Assembly: GCA_900770585.1 (NCBI GenBank)
Contig: CAAGKW010000389.1
Coordinates: 1 to 6,230 of the forward strand
DNA: 6,230 nt
Source of the DNA: an uncultured Alistipes sp.
GTDB taxonomy: Bacteria; Bacteroidota; Bacteroidia; Bacteroidales; Rikenellaceae
Direction: 5' to 3'
This document shows, one piece after another, positions 1-5,293 of the stretch. Below the pieces are notes generated by a model, which was not told the origin of the DNA, ran no database searches, and saw nothing but the letters and a program-made list of their open reading frames with translations. Within the stretch, counting starts at the first letter, position 1; each line of letters starts with the position of its first letter. The position numbers and the translations under genes are program-made.

Positions 1-677
1 AGTCGGCGGATATTGCTATTCATCACCTCGGTAAATTTCTTGTTGATCTCGCGGATGCGTGGGATCAGTCCGAGGCGGATTTTATTGCGCAGATATTTGG
101 TCGAACGGTTCGACGAGTCCTCGCGGAAGGGTATGCGATTAGCAACGGCATACTCCGAAATCTCGCGACGCGAGGCGAACAACAGCGGTCGGAAAACGCG
201 TCCGTTGGTGCTGCTGATACCCGTCAGACCACGCAGTCCCGTGCCACGCAACAGGTTGATAAAGAATGTTTCGGTCGAGTCGTCGGCGTGGTGAGCAATG
301 GCGATTTTGTCGTAACCGTGCTCGACGCACAGCTCCTCGAACCACTCGTAGCGCAGACGTCGCGCAGCCATCTCCATCGACTCGCCCGTGCGCTCCATCT
401 CGCCCGTGGTGTCGAATCGTTTGTTGTAGATCTCGACACCATAGCTCTCGGCTACACGTGCCACCAGCACCTCGTCTTCGTCGCTCTCCTCGCCACGCAG
501 ACCGAAGTTGCAATGCGCAACGCCGATCTTGTAGCCACTCTGATGAAAGAGCGACATCAGCACCATCGAATCGACACCGCCACTGACCGCCAACAACACG
601 TGGTCGTCGGGGTCGAGCATATCGTTCGAGGCGATATATCGTTTGAAATTTTCGAAAAGTTGATTCTTGTGAGGCAT
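1..677 (-). CDS. tilS: tRNA(Ile)-lysidine synthase, N-terminal part (runs off the left edge)
   Basis: TilS uses ATP and lysine to change C34 of the CAU-anticodon tRNA-Ile to lysidine, so that it reads AUA and is charged with isoleucine; it acts in the cytoplasm. I translated the minus strand from 677: 225 residues are visible. The PP-loop ATP-binding motif SGGVDS is at residues 32-37, HCNFGLRG at 55-62, the family motif HHADDSTET at about 129-137 followed by a LLRGTGLRGL stretch, RPLL at 163-166, and REDSSN with RNKIR at 185-201. Together these cover the N-terminal adenylation domain; the C-terminal tRNA-binding domains lie outside the window. The start at 677 is 10 bases past the murB stop. 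An in-frame ATG at 698 would add seven residues and overlap murB by 11 bases; I prefer 677 because it gives a normal N-terminus. It is probably co-transcribed with murB. No frameshift is seen. Identification is firm; the exact start is less certain. Confidence 0.95.
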   Translation of the reverse strand, partial: MPHKNQLFENFKRYIASNDMLDPDDHVLLAVSGGVDSMVLMSLFHQSGYKIGVAHCNFGLRGEESDEDEVLVARVAESYGVEIYNKRFDTTGEMERTGESMEMAARRLRYEWFEELCVEHGYDKIAIAHHADDSTETFFINLLRGTGLRGLTGISSTNGRVFRPLLFASRREISEYAVANRIPFREDSSNRSTKYLRNKIRLGLIPRIREINKKFTEVMNSNIRR

Positions 678-687
678 AACTTCTTGT

Positions 688-1704
688 TTATAAAACATTA
701 ACCTCGGGCGACAGCTCCACACCGAAGCGCTCCTTCACATCGCTCACAATGCGTCGTGCCGTAGCCATCACCTCGGCACCCGTAGCACCACCTAAGTTGA
801 TGAGCACCAAGGCCTGACGCGCGTGAACGCCCACACGGCCGTCGCTCTTGCCCTTCCAGCCCGCGCGGTCGATCAACCAACCTGCCGCCAACTTCGCTTT
901 GCCCTCTTCGGCAGCGGGGTAGAGCGGCATATCGGGGTACTCGGCCAGCAGTCGCTCGGCCAATTCGCGCTCGACAACGGGGTTCTTGAAGAAGCTACCT
1001 GCGTTGCCCGTTACCTTCGTGTCGGGGAGCTTGTGGCTACGGATAGCCACGATCGCCTCGCGGATATTTGCAAGAGTCGGACCACCCAGCTCATCGACCC
1101 GCTGCTGCACGTCGCCATAGCGCAGTCGCGGATTGGGCGTGCGGCTCAGGCGAATGACGATCGAGGTGATGATGACGCGACCGCGCAACGAACGCTTGAA
1201 GATACTGTCGCGGTAGCCGAATTCGCAATATTCGTTGGTTAGAATCAGCGTGTTGCGAGTTGCGGGGCAGAACATCTCAACCTGCTCGATCACGTCCTTG
1301 ACCTCAGTGCCGTAAGCACCGATGTTCTGCACGGGTGCGGCACCTGCCTTGCCCGGAATGAGCGAGAGGTTTTCGATTCCCCACAGTCCCTGCTCGACGC
1401 TCCACGCCACGGCGTCGTCCCATTCGACACCTGCGCCGATGCGCACGTGAACGGTGTTGCCCTCGGTTGCGACGATCTCGATACCGCAATTCTGGGGGCA
1501 GATGAGTGTACCCTCGAAGTCGCGGGTAAAGAGTGTATTGTTACCGCCGGCGAGCACGACCCACTCTTCGTTGGTCATCTGCTCGTCGGCAAAAATCTGC
1601 ATAAGATCCTCGGCCTGGTCGAACTCGACCAGACGCTTGGCGCGGGCGGGAACGCCGAAAGAGTTGCGTGCCGCCAGCTCGATGTTTTCGTAAATACGTA
1701 CCAT
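688..1704 (-). CDS. murB: UDP-N-acetylenolpyruvoylglucosamine reductase (MurB, type I)
   Basis: MurB is the cytoplasmic flavoenzyme that reduces UDP-GlcNAc-enolpyruvate to UDP-N-acetylmuramate with NADPH, the second committed step of peptidoglycan synthesis. Read from 1704, the protein has 338 residues, near the length of the E. coli enzyme. Visible landmarks are the FAD-binding segment LAGGNNTLF (about 51-59), ENLSLIPGKAG then PVQNIGAYG (about 111-132), and FGYRDSIFK (162-170) with the catalytic-region Arg165. GSFFKNP carries the proton-donor Ser at 237, and the C-terminal LSPEV carries the catalytic Glu at 334. The FGYRDSIFK loop marks the E. coli-like type I form. The frame stays open back to 1734, but the extra ten residues (MPFFIPLYFD) are hydrophobic, unlike MurB N-termini, and would overlap the probable promoter, so I place the start at Met 1704. 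It lies directly upstream of tilS on the same strand, probably as the first gene of that transcript. Confidence 0.97.
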   Translation of the reverse strand: MVRIYENIELAARNSFGVPARAKRLVEFDQAEDLMQIFADEQMTNEEWVVLAGGNNTLFTRDFEGTLICPQNCGIEIVATEGNTVHVRIGAGVEWDDAVAWSVEQGLWGIENLSLIPGKAGAAPVQNIGAYGTEVKDVIEQVEMFCPATRNTLILTNEYCEFGYRDSIFKRSLRGRVIITSIVIRLSRTPNPRLRYGDVQQRVDELGGPTLANIREAIVAIRSHKLPDTKVTGNAGSFFKNPVVERELAERLLAEYPDMPLYPAAEEGKAKLAAGWLIDRAGWKGKSDGRVGVHARQALVLINLGGATGAEVMATARRIVSDVKERFGVELSPEVNVL

Positions 1705-1713
1705 ATCAAAGTA

Positions 1714-1721
1714 CAAAGGTA
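1714..1721 (-). promoter_or_regulatory. Probable murB-tilS promoter, -7 box
   Basis: Read on the minus strand, this is TACCTTTG, an exact match to the Bacteroidetes -7 consensus TAnnTTTG. It ends ten to twelve bases before the murB ATG at 1704, which implies a leader of only a few bases. No clear TTG lies 19-21 bases upstream; the nearest TTTG (1734-1737) is too close. The call therefore rests on the -7 box and its position alone. Confidence 0.5.
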
Positions 1722-1751
1722 TGAAAAAAGGCACAAATCTCCTATCGAAAG

Positions 1752-1782
1752 TTGTGAGATTGAAAAATAAATCCTATATTTA
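1752..1782 (+). promoter_or_regulatory. Probable promoter of the DUF4301 gene
   Basis: TTG at 1752-1754 is followed after 20 bases by TATATTTA at 1775-1782, one base from the Bacteroidetes -7 consensus TAnnTTTG. Transcription would start near 1788-1790, giving a leader of about 50 bases to the ATG at 1840. The leader is A-rich (for example AACAATAAAAACC) and lacks a Shine-Dalgarno sequence, as is usual in this phylum. It diverges from the murB promoter; the two -7 boxes are about 53 bases apart, so the two transcription units may compete or be co-regulated. Confidence 0.55.
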
Positions 1783-1839
1783 CGATGCCAAAGTGTGCAA
1801 ATGACAAAAACAACTAACAATAAAAACCTATTTAGACCA

Positions 1840-3282
1840 ATGTTTACAGAAAAGGATTTGCAGCAGATTGCTGCACACGGTCTGACGCCCGAAGCTGTTG
1901 AGCATCAGATCGAAAATTTCCGTCGTGGATTCCCCTTCCTCAATGTCAAAGCTGCTGCGTCGCCCGACAATGGCGGTGTGAAGAGACTCTCGGAGGCCGA
2001 GGCTGCGGAGTATGCCGCTAAGTTCGACGCCGCTCGTGGCTCGAAGCGCGTGGTGAAGTTCGTGCCCGCATCGGGTGCTGCGACACGTATGTTCAAGTCG
2101 TTGTTCGAGTTCGTCAACGAGGGCAAGCGTGGTGCCGATATCGACAAGTTGATTGAGAATGTCGATAAGTTCGCTTTTGGTAAGAAGTTGCGCGAGTTGC
2201 TGCCCGCCGACGCTACCGACGAGCAGACCGTTGCGGCTATCATCAAGGAGGGCTTGGCTTACGGCTCGAAACCGAAGGGTCTGATTCTCTTCCACGGCTA
2301 TGGCGAGGAGGCTCGCACGGCTATCGAGGAGCATCTGGTTGAGGGTGCGCAGTATGCCGCTTGTGACGGTAAGGTTGCGATCCACTTCACCGTTTCGCCC
2401 GAGCATATGGAGGGTTTCCGCACGTTGCTCGACGGCGTTGTGGCTAAGTACGAGGAGCGCTATGGCGTGAAGTACGACATCTCGTTCTCGGTGCAGAAGT
2501 CGTCGACCGACACCGTCGCGGTCAATCCCGACAACACTCCGTTCCGCAACGACGACGGCACGCTGTTGTTCCGTCCCGCTGGTCACGGTGCGCTGATTGC
2601 CAACCTCGACGAAATCGCGGCTGATGTGATCTTCATCAAGAATATCGATAACGTAACTACCGACGCTCGTCGCGATGCTACGGTGCTCTATAAGAAGGCT
2701 TTGGCTGGTCTGCTCGTTGAGGTGCAGGAGCGTGCTTTCGCTGCATTGAAGGAGCTGCGCGAGGGTGCTTCGGCAATGCGTACTGCCGAGATCGCTCAGA
2801 TGATCGAGGAGGAGCTCTGCACCAAGTTGCCCGATGAGTGGACTCCCGAGTTGCTGATCGAATTGCTCGATCGCCCGATCCGCGTCTGCGGTATGGTCCG
2901 CAACGACGGTGAGCCGGGTGGTGGCCCGTTCTGGGTTGAGGGTAAGCGTGGCGAGTGCGCTCTGCAAATCGCCGAGTCGAGCCAGATTTCGCCCGAGGAC
3001 GCTCCGATGATGAGTTCGGCAACCCACTTCAATCCCGTTGATCTGGTGTGCGCTCCCGCACGCTACGACGGCACGAAGTTCGATCTGACGCAGTACACCG
3101 ATCCCGCTACGGGCTTCATTTCGAGCAAGTCGAAGGATGGTCGCGAGTTGCGCGCTCAGGAGCTGCCGGGTCTGTGGAATGGCGCAATGGCCGATTGGAC
3201 CACGATCTTCGTCGATGTGCCTCTGGCTACGTTCTCGCCCGTGAAGGTGGTGAACGATCTGCTCCGCCCCGAGCACCAATAA
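1840..3282 (+). CDS. DUF4301 family protein (UDP-sugar pyrophosphorylase-like motifs)
   Basis: A 480-residue protein that I recognise as a member of DUF4301, a conserved Bacteroidetes family without an assigned function. The frame opens at a GTG at 1795, but the family typically begins MxTEKDLQQ, and that Met is at 1840, so I use it. Landmarks are FPASGAATRMFK-like sequence with PASGAATRM at 76-84, KPKGLILFH at 144-152, HFTVSPEH at 182-189, FRPAGHGALIANL at 244-256, IFIKNIDNV at 264-272, VRNDGEPGGGPFWV at 353-366, and HFNPVDLVC at 396-404. The order of a GxxTRM segment, a downstream PKG, then GHG and NxDN resembles UDP-GlcNAc/UDP-Glc pyrophosphorylases (TRL, PK, GHGD, NVDN). That suggests a nucleotidyltransferase-like fold acting on a phosphorylated sugar, but this is inference from motifs. 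No signal peptide or membrane segment is seen; it is probably cytoplasmic. It is monocistronic, bounded by its own promoter and the hairpin terminator 23 bases after the stop. Confidence 0.88.
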   Translation: MFTEKDLQQIAAHGLTPEAVEHQIENFRRGFPFLNVKAAASPDNGGVKRLSEAEAAEYAAKFDAARGSKRVVKFVPASGAATRMFKSLFEFVNEGKRGADIDKLIENVDKFAFGKKLRELLPADATDEQTVAAIIKEGLAYGSKPKGLILFHGYGEEARTAIEEHLVEGAQYAACDGKVAIHFTVSPEHMEGFRTLLDGVVAKYEERYGVKYDISFSVQKSSTDTVAVNPDNTPFRNDDGTLLFRPAGHGALIANLDEIAADVIFIKNIDNVTTDARRDATVLYKKALAGLLVEVQERAFAALKELREGASAMRTAEIAQMIEEELCTKLPDEWTPELLIELLDRPIRVCGMVRNDGEPGGGPFWVEGKRGECALQIAESSQISPEDAPMMSSATHFNPVDLVCAPARYDGTKFDLTQYTDPATGFISSKSKDGRELRAQELPGLWNGAMADWTTIFVDVPLATFSPVKVVNDLLRPEHQ

Positions 3283-3304
3283 TTCAAAATTCGAGGTTCA
3301 AAAC

Positions 3305-3340
3305 TAAGCCGCGCTCCAATTGGGCGCGGCTTATGTTTTT
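3305..3340 (+). terminator. Intrinsic terminator after the DUF4301 gene
   Basis: A perfect 10-bp stem (TAAGCCGCGC at 3305-3314 with GCGCGGCTTA at 3324-3333) closes a nine-base loop and is followed by TGTTTTT. The loop itself has CC/GG that could extend the pairing. It lies 23 bases after the DUF4301 stop. On the minus strand the stem is followed by a weaker TTTT, so it may also stop transcripts from the convergent MORN gene. Confidence 0.85.
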
Positions 3341-3421
3341 GGAGATCTATCCAAGTTCTATGTTTGGGGCGACCACCCGCAGTACGAGCCACTGAACTTG
3401 ACACGTTTCGACAGCGTGTGA
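3341..3421 (+). pseudogene. Possible 3' remnant of a lost gene
   Basis: In the frame ending with TGA at 3419-3421, the sequence reads as 26 codons with a plausible protein C-terminus, including YVWGDHPQYEPLNLTRFD. It has the G/C-ending codons of the neighbouring chromosomal genes (GAC, CAC, TAC, AAC, TTC, CTG). There is no start codon of its own: the frame runs back through the terminator stem to a TAA at 3305. It stops one base before the 3' end of the convergent MORN gene. I do not recognise the family. The simplest reading is the tail of a gene whose body was deleted or replaced. Chance open sequence is the alternative, and with so few codons it cannot be excluded. Confidence 0.35.
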
Positions 3422-3422
3422 T

Positions 3423-4043
3423 TTACTTTTTCTCTTTGAGGGGTCGGATAGAATGTTTGCGGAGTTTACCTGTTCCCCAGCCCCAACGAGCTTTATATTT
3501 ACGTCCATCGACATCTTGGATAATGCACTTTCCTCGCGGTATCCCATCTTCAAACTTACCCGTAAAAGCAACGCCCTCGGCAGTGATAAAAGTTCCTTGT
3601 CCGAAAGGCAGATCCCACATCCATTCTCCGTGATAGACATCGCCATTCGCGTAGTACATCGAGCCAATTCCCCAACGACGATCTTTTGACCAATTGCCTA
3701 TGTATTTGCTGCCATCGACGTAGGTCATTGTGCCCTTGCCATTAAGTTCGGCATAATAAATTTCGCCAACATATACAGCTCCATTATTCCAACGTACAGT
3801 TGTTATACCTGTTTCGGGATCTGTTGTCATTTCAGCAACAAGGCTCTCCTTTGTAATCGGAGTCGTTGTCTTTCTTGGCTTTTTTGTTTTCTGTTCCGTT
3901 CTATGTTCACTGAAACTGAATGGATTATTTATCTTATTTTGCATTTTCGCTTCCCATTCATAGGTACTTAAATGAAATTGTGCGAAACCCTCGCTCGGCA
4001 AGCAGAAAATAGCCACGATAAGGATAAGTAAATATTTTTTCAT
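3423..4043 (-). CDS. Secreted MORN-repeat protein
   Basis: A 206-residue protein. Residues 1-21 form a typical signal peptide (MKK, a hydrophobic core, then GFA|Q, a cleavage site common in Bacteroidetes); no lipobox Cys is in place, so export to the periplasm or outside is expected. Residues 40-70 are polar and basic, rich in K, T and R, and probably flexible. Four MORN repeats follow with an exact 23-residue period, starting at 91 (YVGEIYY), 114 (YIGNWSK), 137 (YHGEWMW) and 160 (FTGKFED), with a partial fifth at 183 (YKARW). The tail is basic. MORN repeats form beta-hairpin arrays used for protein or membrane binding; no enzyme domain is attached, so the role is unknown. The coding sequence is clearly richer in A and T (AAA, TTT, ATA, AAT codons) than its GC-rich neighbours, which suggests more recent acquisition. 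The start at 4043 is supported by the signal peptide. No Shine-Dalgarno is present. Confidence 0.85.
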   Translation of the reverse strand: MKKYLLILIVAIFCLPSEGFAQFHLSTYEWEAKMQNKINNPFSFSEHRTEQKTKKPRKTTTPITKESLVAEMTTDPETGITTVRWNNGAVYVGEIYYAELNGKGTMTYVDGSKYIGNWSKDRRWGIGSMYYANGDVYHGEWMWDLPFGQGTFITAEGVAFTGKFEDGIPRGKCIIQDVDGRKYKARWGWGTGKLRKHSIRPLKEKK

Positions 4044-4085
4044 AGTAGTTGTTTTTTAGTTCATATTCAGCGTTTTGCAAAAAAA

Positions 4086-4094
4086 CAAAATTTA
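4086..4094 (-). promoter_or_regulatory. Weak candidate -7 box for the MORN gene
   Basis: The minus strand reads TAAATTTTG, which fits TAnnTTTG with one extra base between the TA and TTTG parts. It lies about 43 bases before the MORN start, a reasonable distance. No well-spaced TTG was found upstream in the A/T tracts, so this is only a tentative placement. Confidence 0.25.
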
Positions 4095-4108
4095 TTGACA
4101 AAAGCAAA

Positions 4109-4135
4109 ATTTTTCACCGAAAAATCGCATTTTTC
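4109..4135. repeat. Three alternating 7-base arms able to form two exclusive hairpins
   Basis: ATTTTTC at 4109-4115 and its reverse complement GAAAAAT at 4119-4125 can pair across a three-base ACC loop. The same GAAAAAT can instead pair with a second ATTTTTC at 4129-4135 across a CGC loop. The two outer arms are direct repeats 20 bases apart. The pairs are A/T-rich and each stem is short, so stability as RNA is modest. It sits 66-92 bases upstream of the MORN start. Confidence 0.5.
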
Positions 4136-4252
4136 TTGCAATTTCCACGATATGCTAACAAAATCGCACTCGCTCTACCCGTTTGTGTTCGCCCATTTAC
4201 ACTCGCCCCCCCTCCTTCTCCTCTCGCAAAACGCACCCCCTCCCATAAACCC

Positions 4253-4270
4253 GAAACAAAAATTTGTTTC
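4253..4270. repeat. 18-base inverted repeat at the C-rich/G-rich switch point
   Basis: GAAACAAA (4253-4260) and TTTGTTTC (4263-4270) are exact reverse complements separated by AA. It could be a protein-binding site or a small hairpin. Transcribed to the right it is not followed by a T-tract, so it is not an obvious terminator. Confidence 0.5.
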
Positions 4271-4481
4271 AGAAAATGCAGAGCGCAGGGCACGTGGGGT
4301 GGAGGAAGTGGCGTGGGAAAATGAGGGGTGTGGGCGGTGAGTCGTGTCGGTAGACGTAGGAGGTAATCCAAGCTCTGAGGTAGTCGCGTGTTGTTATTCG
4401 CGACATTGCGCAGGACCTAATTTTGAGCCTTGAACTTTGTGCTCCAAATCGCCCTTTCGCGTCGGTCTGGCGTGGATTTGA

Positions 4482-4504
4482 GGGCTCGGGGAGGGTGTTT
4501 TGGG
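4482..4504 (+). other. Canonical G-quadruplex motif upstream of the ATPase promoter
   Basis: Four G-runs of at least three (4482-4484, 4488-4491, 4493-4495, 4502-4504) are separated by loops of 3, 1 and 6 bases, which fits the G3+N1-7 rule. It is on the non-template strand about 60 bases before the TTG element of the ATPase promoter. Whether it folds in the cell is not shown by the sequence. Confidence 0.5.
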
Positions 4505-4563
4505 CAAACTTCTAATTTTTTACCACGAAATATGCCAAAAGATGAATAAAACCGCCCGAAAAA

Positions 4564-4595
4564 TTGGCTCGTTAGCAATATGTTTTGTACCTTTG
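4564..4595 (+). promoter_or_regulatory. Promoter of the V-type ATPase operon
   Basis: TTG at 4564-4566, a 21-base spacer, then TACCTTTG at 4588-4595: an exact -7 match with a consensus-like upstream element for the Bacteroidetes primary sigma factor. Transcription would begin near 4601-4603, leaving a leader of roughly 68 bases. The leader is A/T-rich with no Shine-Dalgarno sequence and ends in the palindrome at 4650-4665. Confidence 0.75.
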
Positions 4596-4649
4596 CAGTT
4601 CATTCCGAACGTTATTTCAGACAGACAGAAAAATAACTAAAATAAAATA

Positions 4650-4665
4650 TTTAAATCGATTTAAA
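4650..4665. promoter_or_regulatory. Perfect 16-base palindrome just before the subunit E start
   Basis: TTTAAATCGATTTAAA is identical to its reverse complement over all 16 bases and ends four bases before the ATG at 4670. It covers the ribosome-entry region of the leader. It could be an operator or an A/U-rich unstructured entry site that is palindromic by chance; the role is not known. Confidence 0.4.
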
Positions 4666-4669
4666 AGTT

Positions 4670-5284
4670 ATGGAAAACAAACTTCAAGAATTGACCCGCA
4701 AGCTCTATGACGAGGGTTTGGAGAAGGGTCGTGCCGATGCCGACAAGCTGGTAGCAGACGCTAAGGCTGAGGCTGCACGTTTGGTAGCTGAGGCTAAGGC
4801 TGAGGCTGAGGCAATCGTTAAGGCTGCTGAGGCTAAGGCTGAGGATCTGCGCAAGAACTCGATGGCCGAGATCTCGTTGGCTGGCAAGCAGGCTGTGGCT
4901 AAGATCAAAGAGCAGGTTGCAGAGATGATCATCGCTAAGTCGACCGTTGAGGGCGTGAAGGCTGCAAATCTCGACGCTGAGTTCGTGAAGAATATGCTCG
5001 TTGAGGTGGCTCACAATTGGAATGGCGCATCGAGCGAGAATGTTTCGTTGGAGGCTCTGCTGCCCGAGGCGAAGAAGGCTGAGCTGGACGCTGCAATGGA
5101 GAAGAGCGCGAAGGAGCTTTTGGCTGCCGGTGTTGAGGTTGGCTACTCGAAGAGTGTGAAGAGCGGCTTCAAGGTGGGCGCTAAGAATGGCGGTTACTAC
5201 ATCAGTTTCTCGGACGAGGATTTCAATGCGCTGCTCGGCGAGTACCTGCGCGATAAGGTTGCTGCATTGATCTTCGGTAAATAA
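4670..5284 (+). CDS. atpE: V/A-type ATPase subunit E (peripheral stalk)
   Basis: A 204-residue protein matching V/A-type ATPase subunit E, which pairs with subunit G/H in the peripheral stalk that holds the A3B3 head against rotation. Residues 1-95 are a long charged helix very rich in Ala, Glu and Lys, with near-repeats of AKAEA (31-35, 42-46, 54-58), as expected for the right-handed stator coiled coil. Residues about 100-204 form the globular head that contacts the A3B3 hexamer. The signature GFKVGAKNGGYYISFSD (166-182) and LGEYLRDKVAALIF (189-202) match the family's C-terminal pattern. Length is normal for the family. It is the first gene of the operon, with a strong promoter 74 bases upstream of the ATG, and DUF2764 starts nine bases after its stop. 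The symbol follows common V-type usage and differs from F-type atpE (subunit c). Confidence 0.9.
   Translation: MENKLQELTRKLYDEGLEKGRADADKLVADAKAEAARLVAEAKAEAEAIVKAAEAKAEDLRKNSMAEISLAGKQAVAKIKEQVAEMIIAKSTVEGVKAANLDAEFVKNMLVEVAHNWNGASSENVSLEALLPEAKKAELDAAMEKSAKELLAAGVEVGYSKSVKSGFKVGAKNGGYYISFSDEDFNALLGEYLRDKVAALIFGK
4760..4844 (+). repeat. Repeated 13-base unit encoding the subunit E coiled coil
   Basis: GCTAAGGCTGAGG occurs three times within the gene, at 4760-4772, 4793-4805 and 4832-4844. The spacings are 33 and 39 bases, that is 11 and 13 codons. Eleven residues is the hendecad period of right-handed coiled coils. The identity extends to the DNA, not only the protein, suggesting duplication or a narrow codon choice (GCT, AAG, GAG). 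Confidence 0.7.
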
Positions 5285-5293
5285 ACCGTCGGT

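Larger units (their letters stand above)
4044..4669. other. 626-base intergenic interval without a convincing gene
   Basis: This lies between the divergent MORN gene and the V-type ATPase operon. Open frames here (up to about 90 codons) have no start context, no recognisable motif and low-complexity translations, so I call none of them. The left third is very AT-rich with A- and T-tracts. The centre switches from C-rich (4206-4252) to G-rich (4288-4334) on the plus strand. The right third holds a G-quadruplex motif and the operon promoter. Much of it could be untranslated or carry a small RNA, but no known RNA family was recognised. Confidence 0.6.

Noticed and set aside
266..701. Plus-strand open frames opposite tilS
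   Set aside because: The minus strand encodes a clear TilS N-terminal domain with the SGGVDS and HHxDDxxET motifs through the same bases.
1828..3279. A 483-codon open frame on the minus strand opposite the DUF4301 gene
   Set aside because: The translation shows no recognisable motifs and mirrors a strongly codon-biased gene on the other strand. The plus-strand frame has clear conserved motifs, a promoter and a terminator.
4049..4371. Overlapping 81-91 codon frames on both strands in the intergenic interval
   Set aside because: They have no leader or start context, the translations reflect A/T and C/G tracts, and they overlap one another on both strands without motif support.
4269..4406. A 45-codon minus-strand frame from the ATG at 4406
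   Set aside because: Its start overlaps a 6-bp hairpin (GTCGCG 4383-4388 with CGCGAC 4399-4404). There is no promoter box nearby, the tail is Pro/His-rich from the C/G-skewed tract, and no family is recognised.
4418..4425. TAATTTTG as a plus-strand promoter -7 box
   Set aside because: It matches TAnnTTTG, but the nearest TTG elements are 24 or 9 bases upstream, outside the 19-21 range, and no gene follows before the better ATPase promoter.
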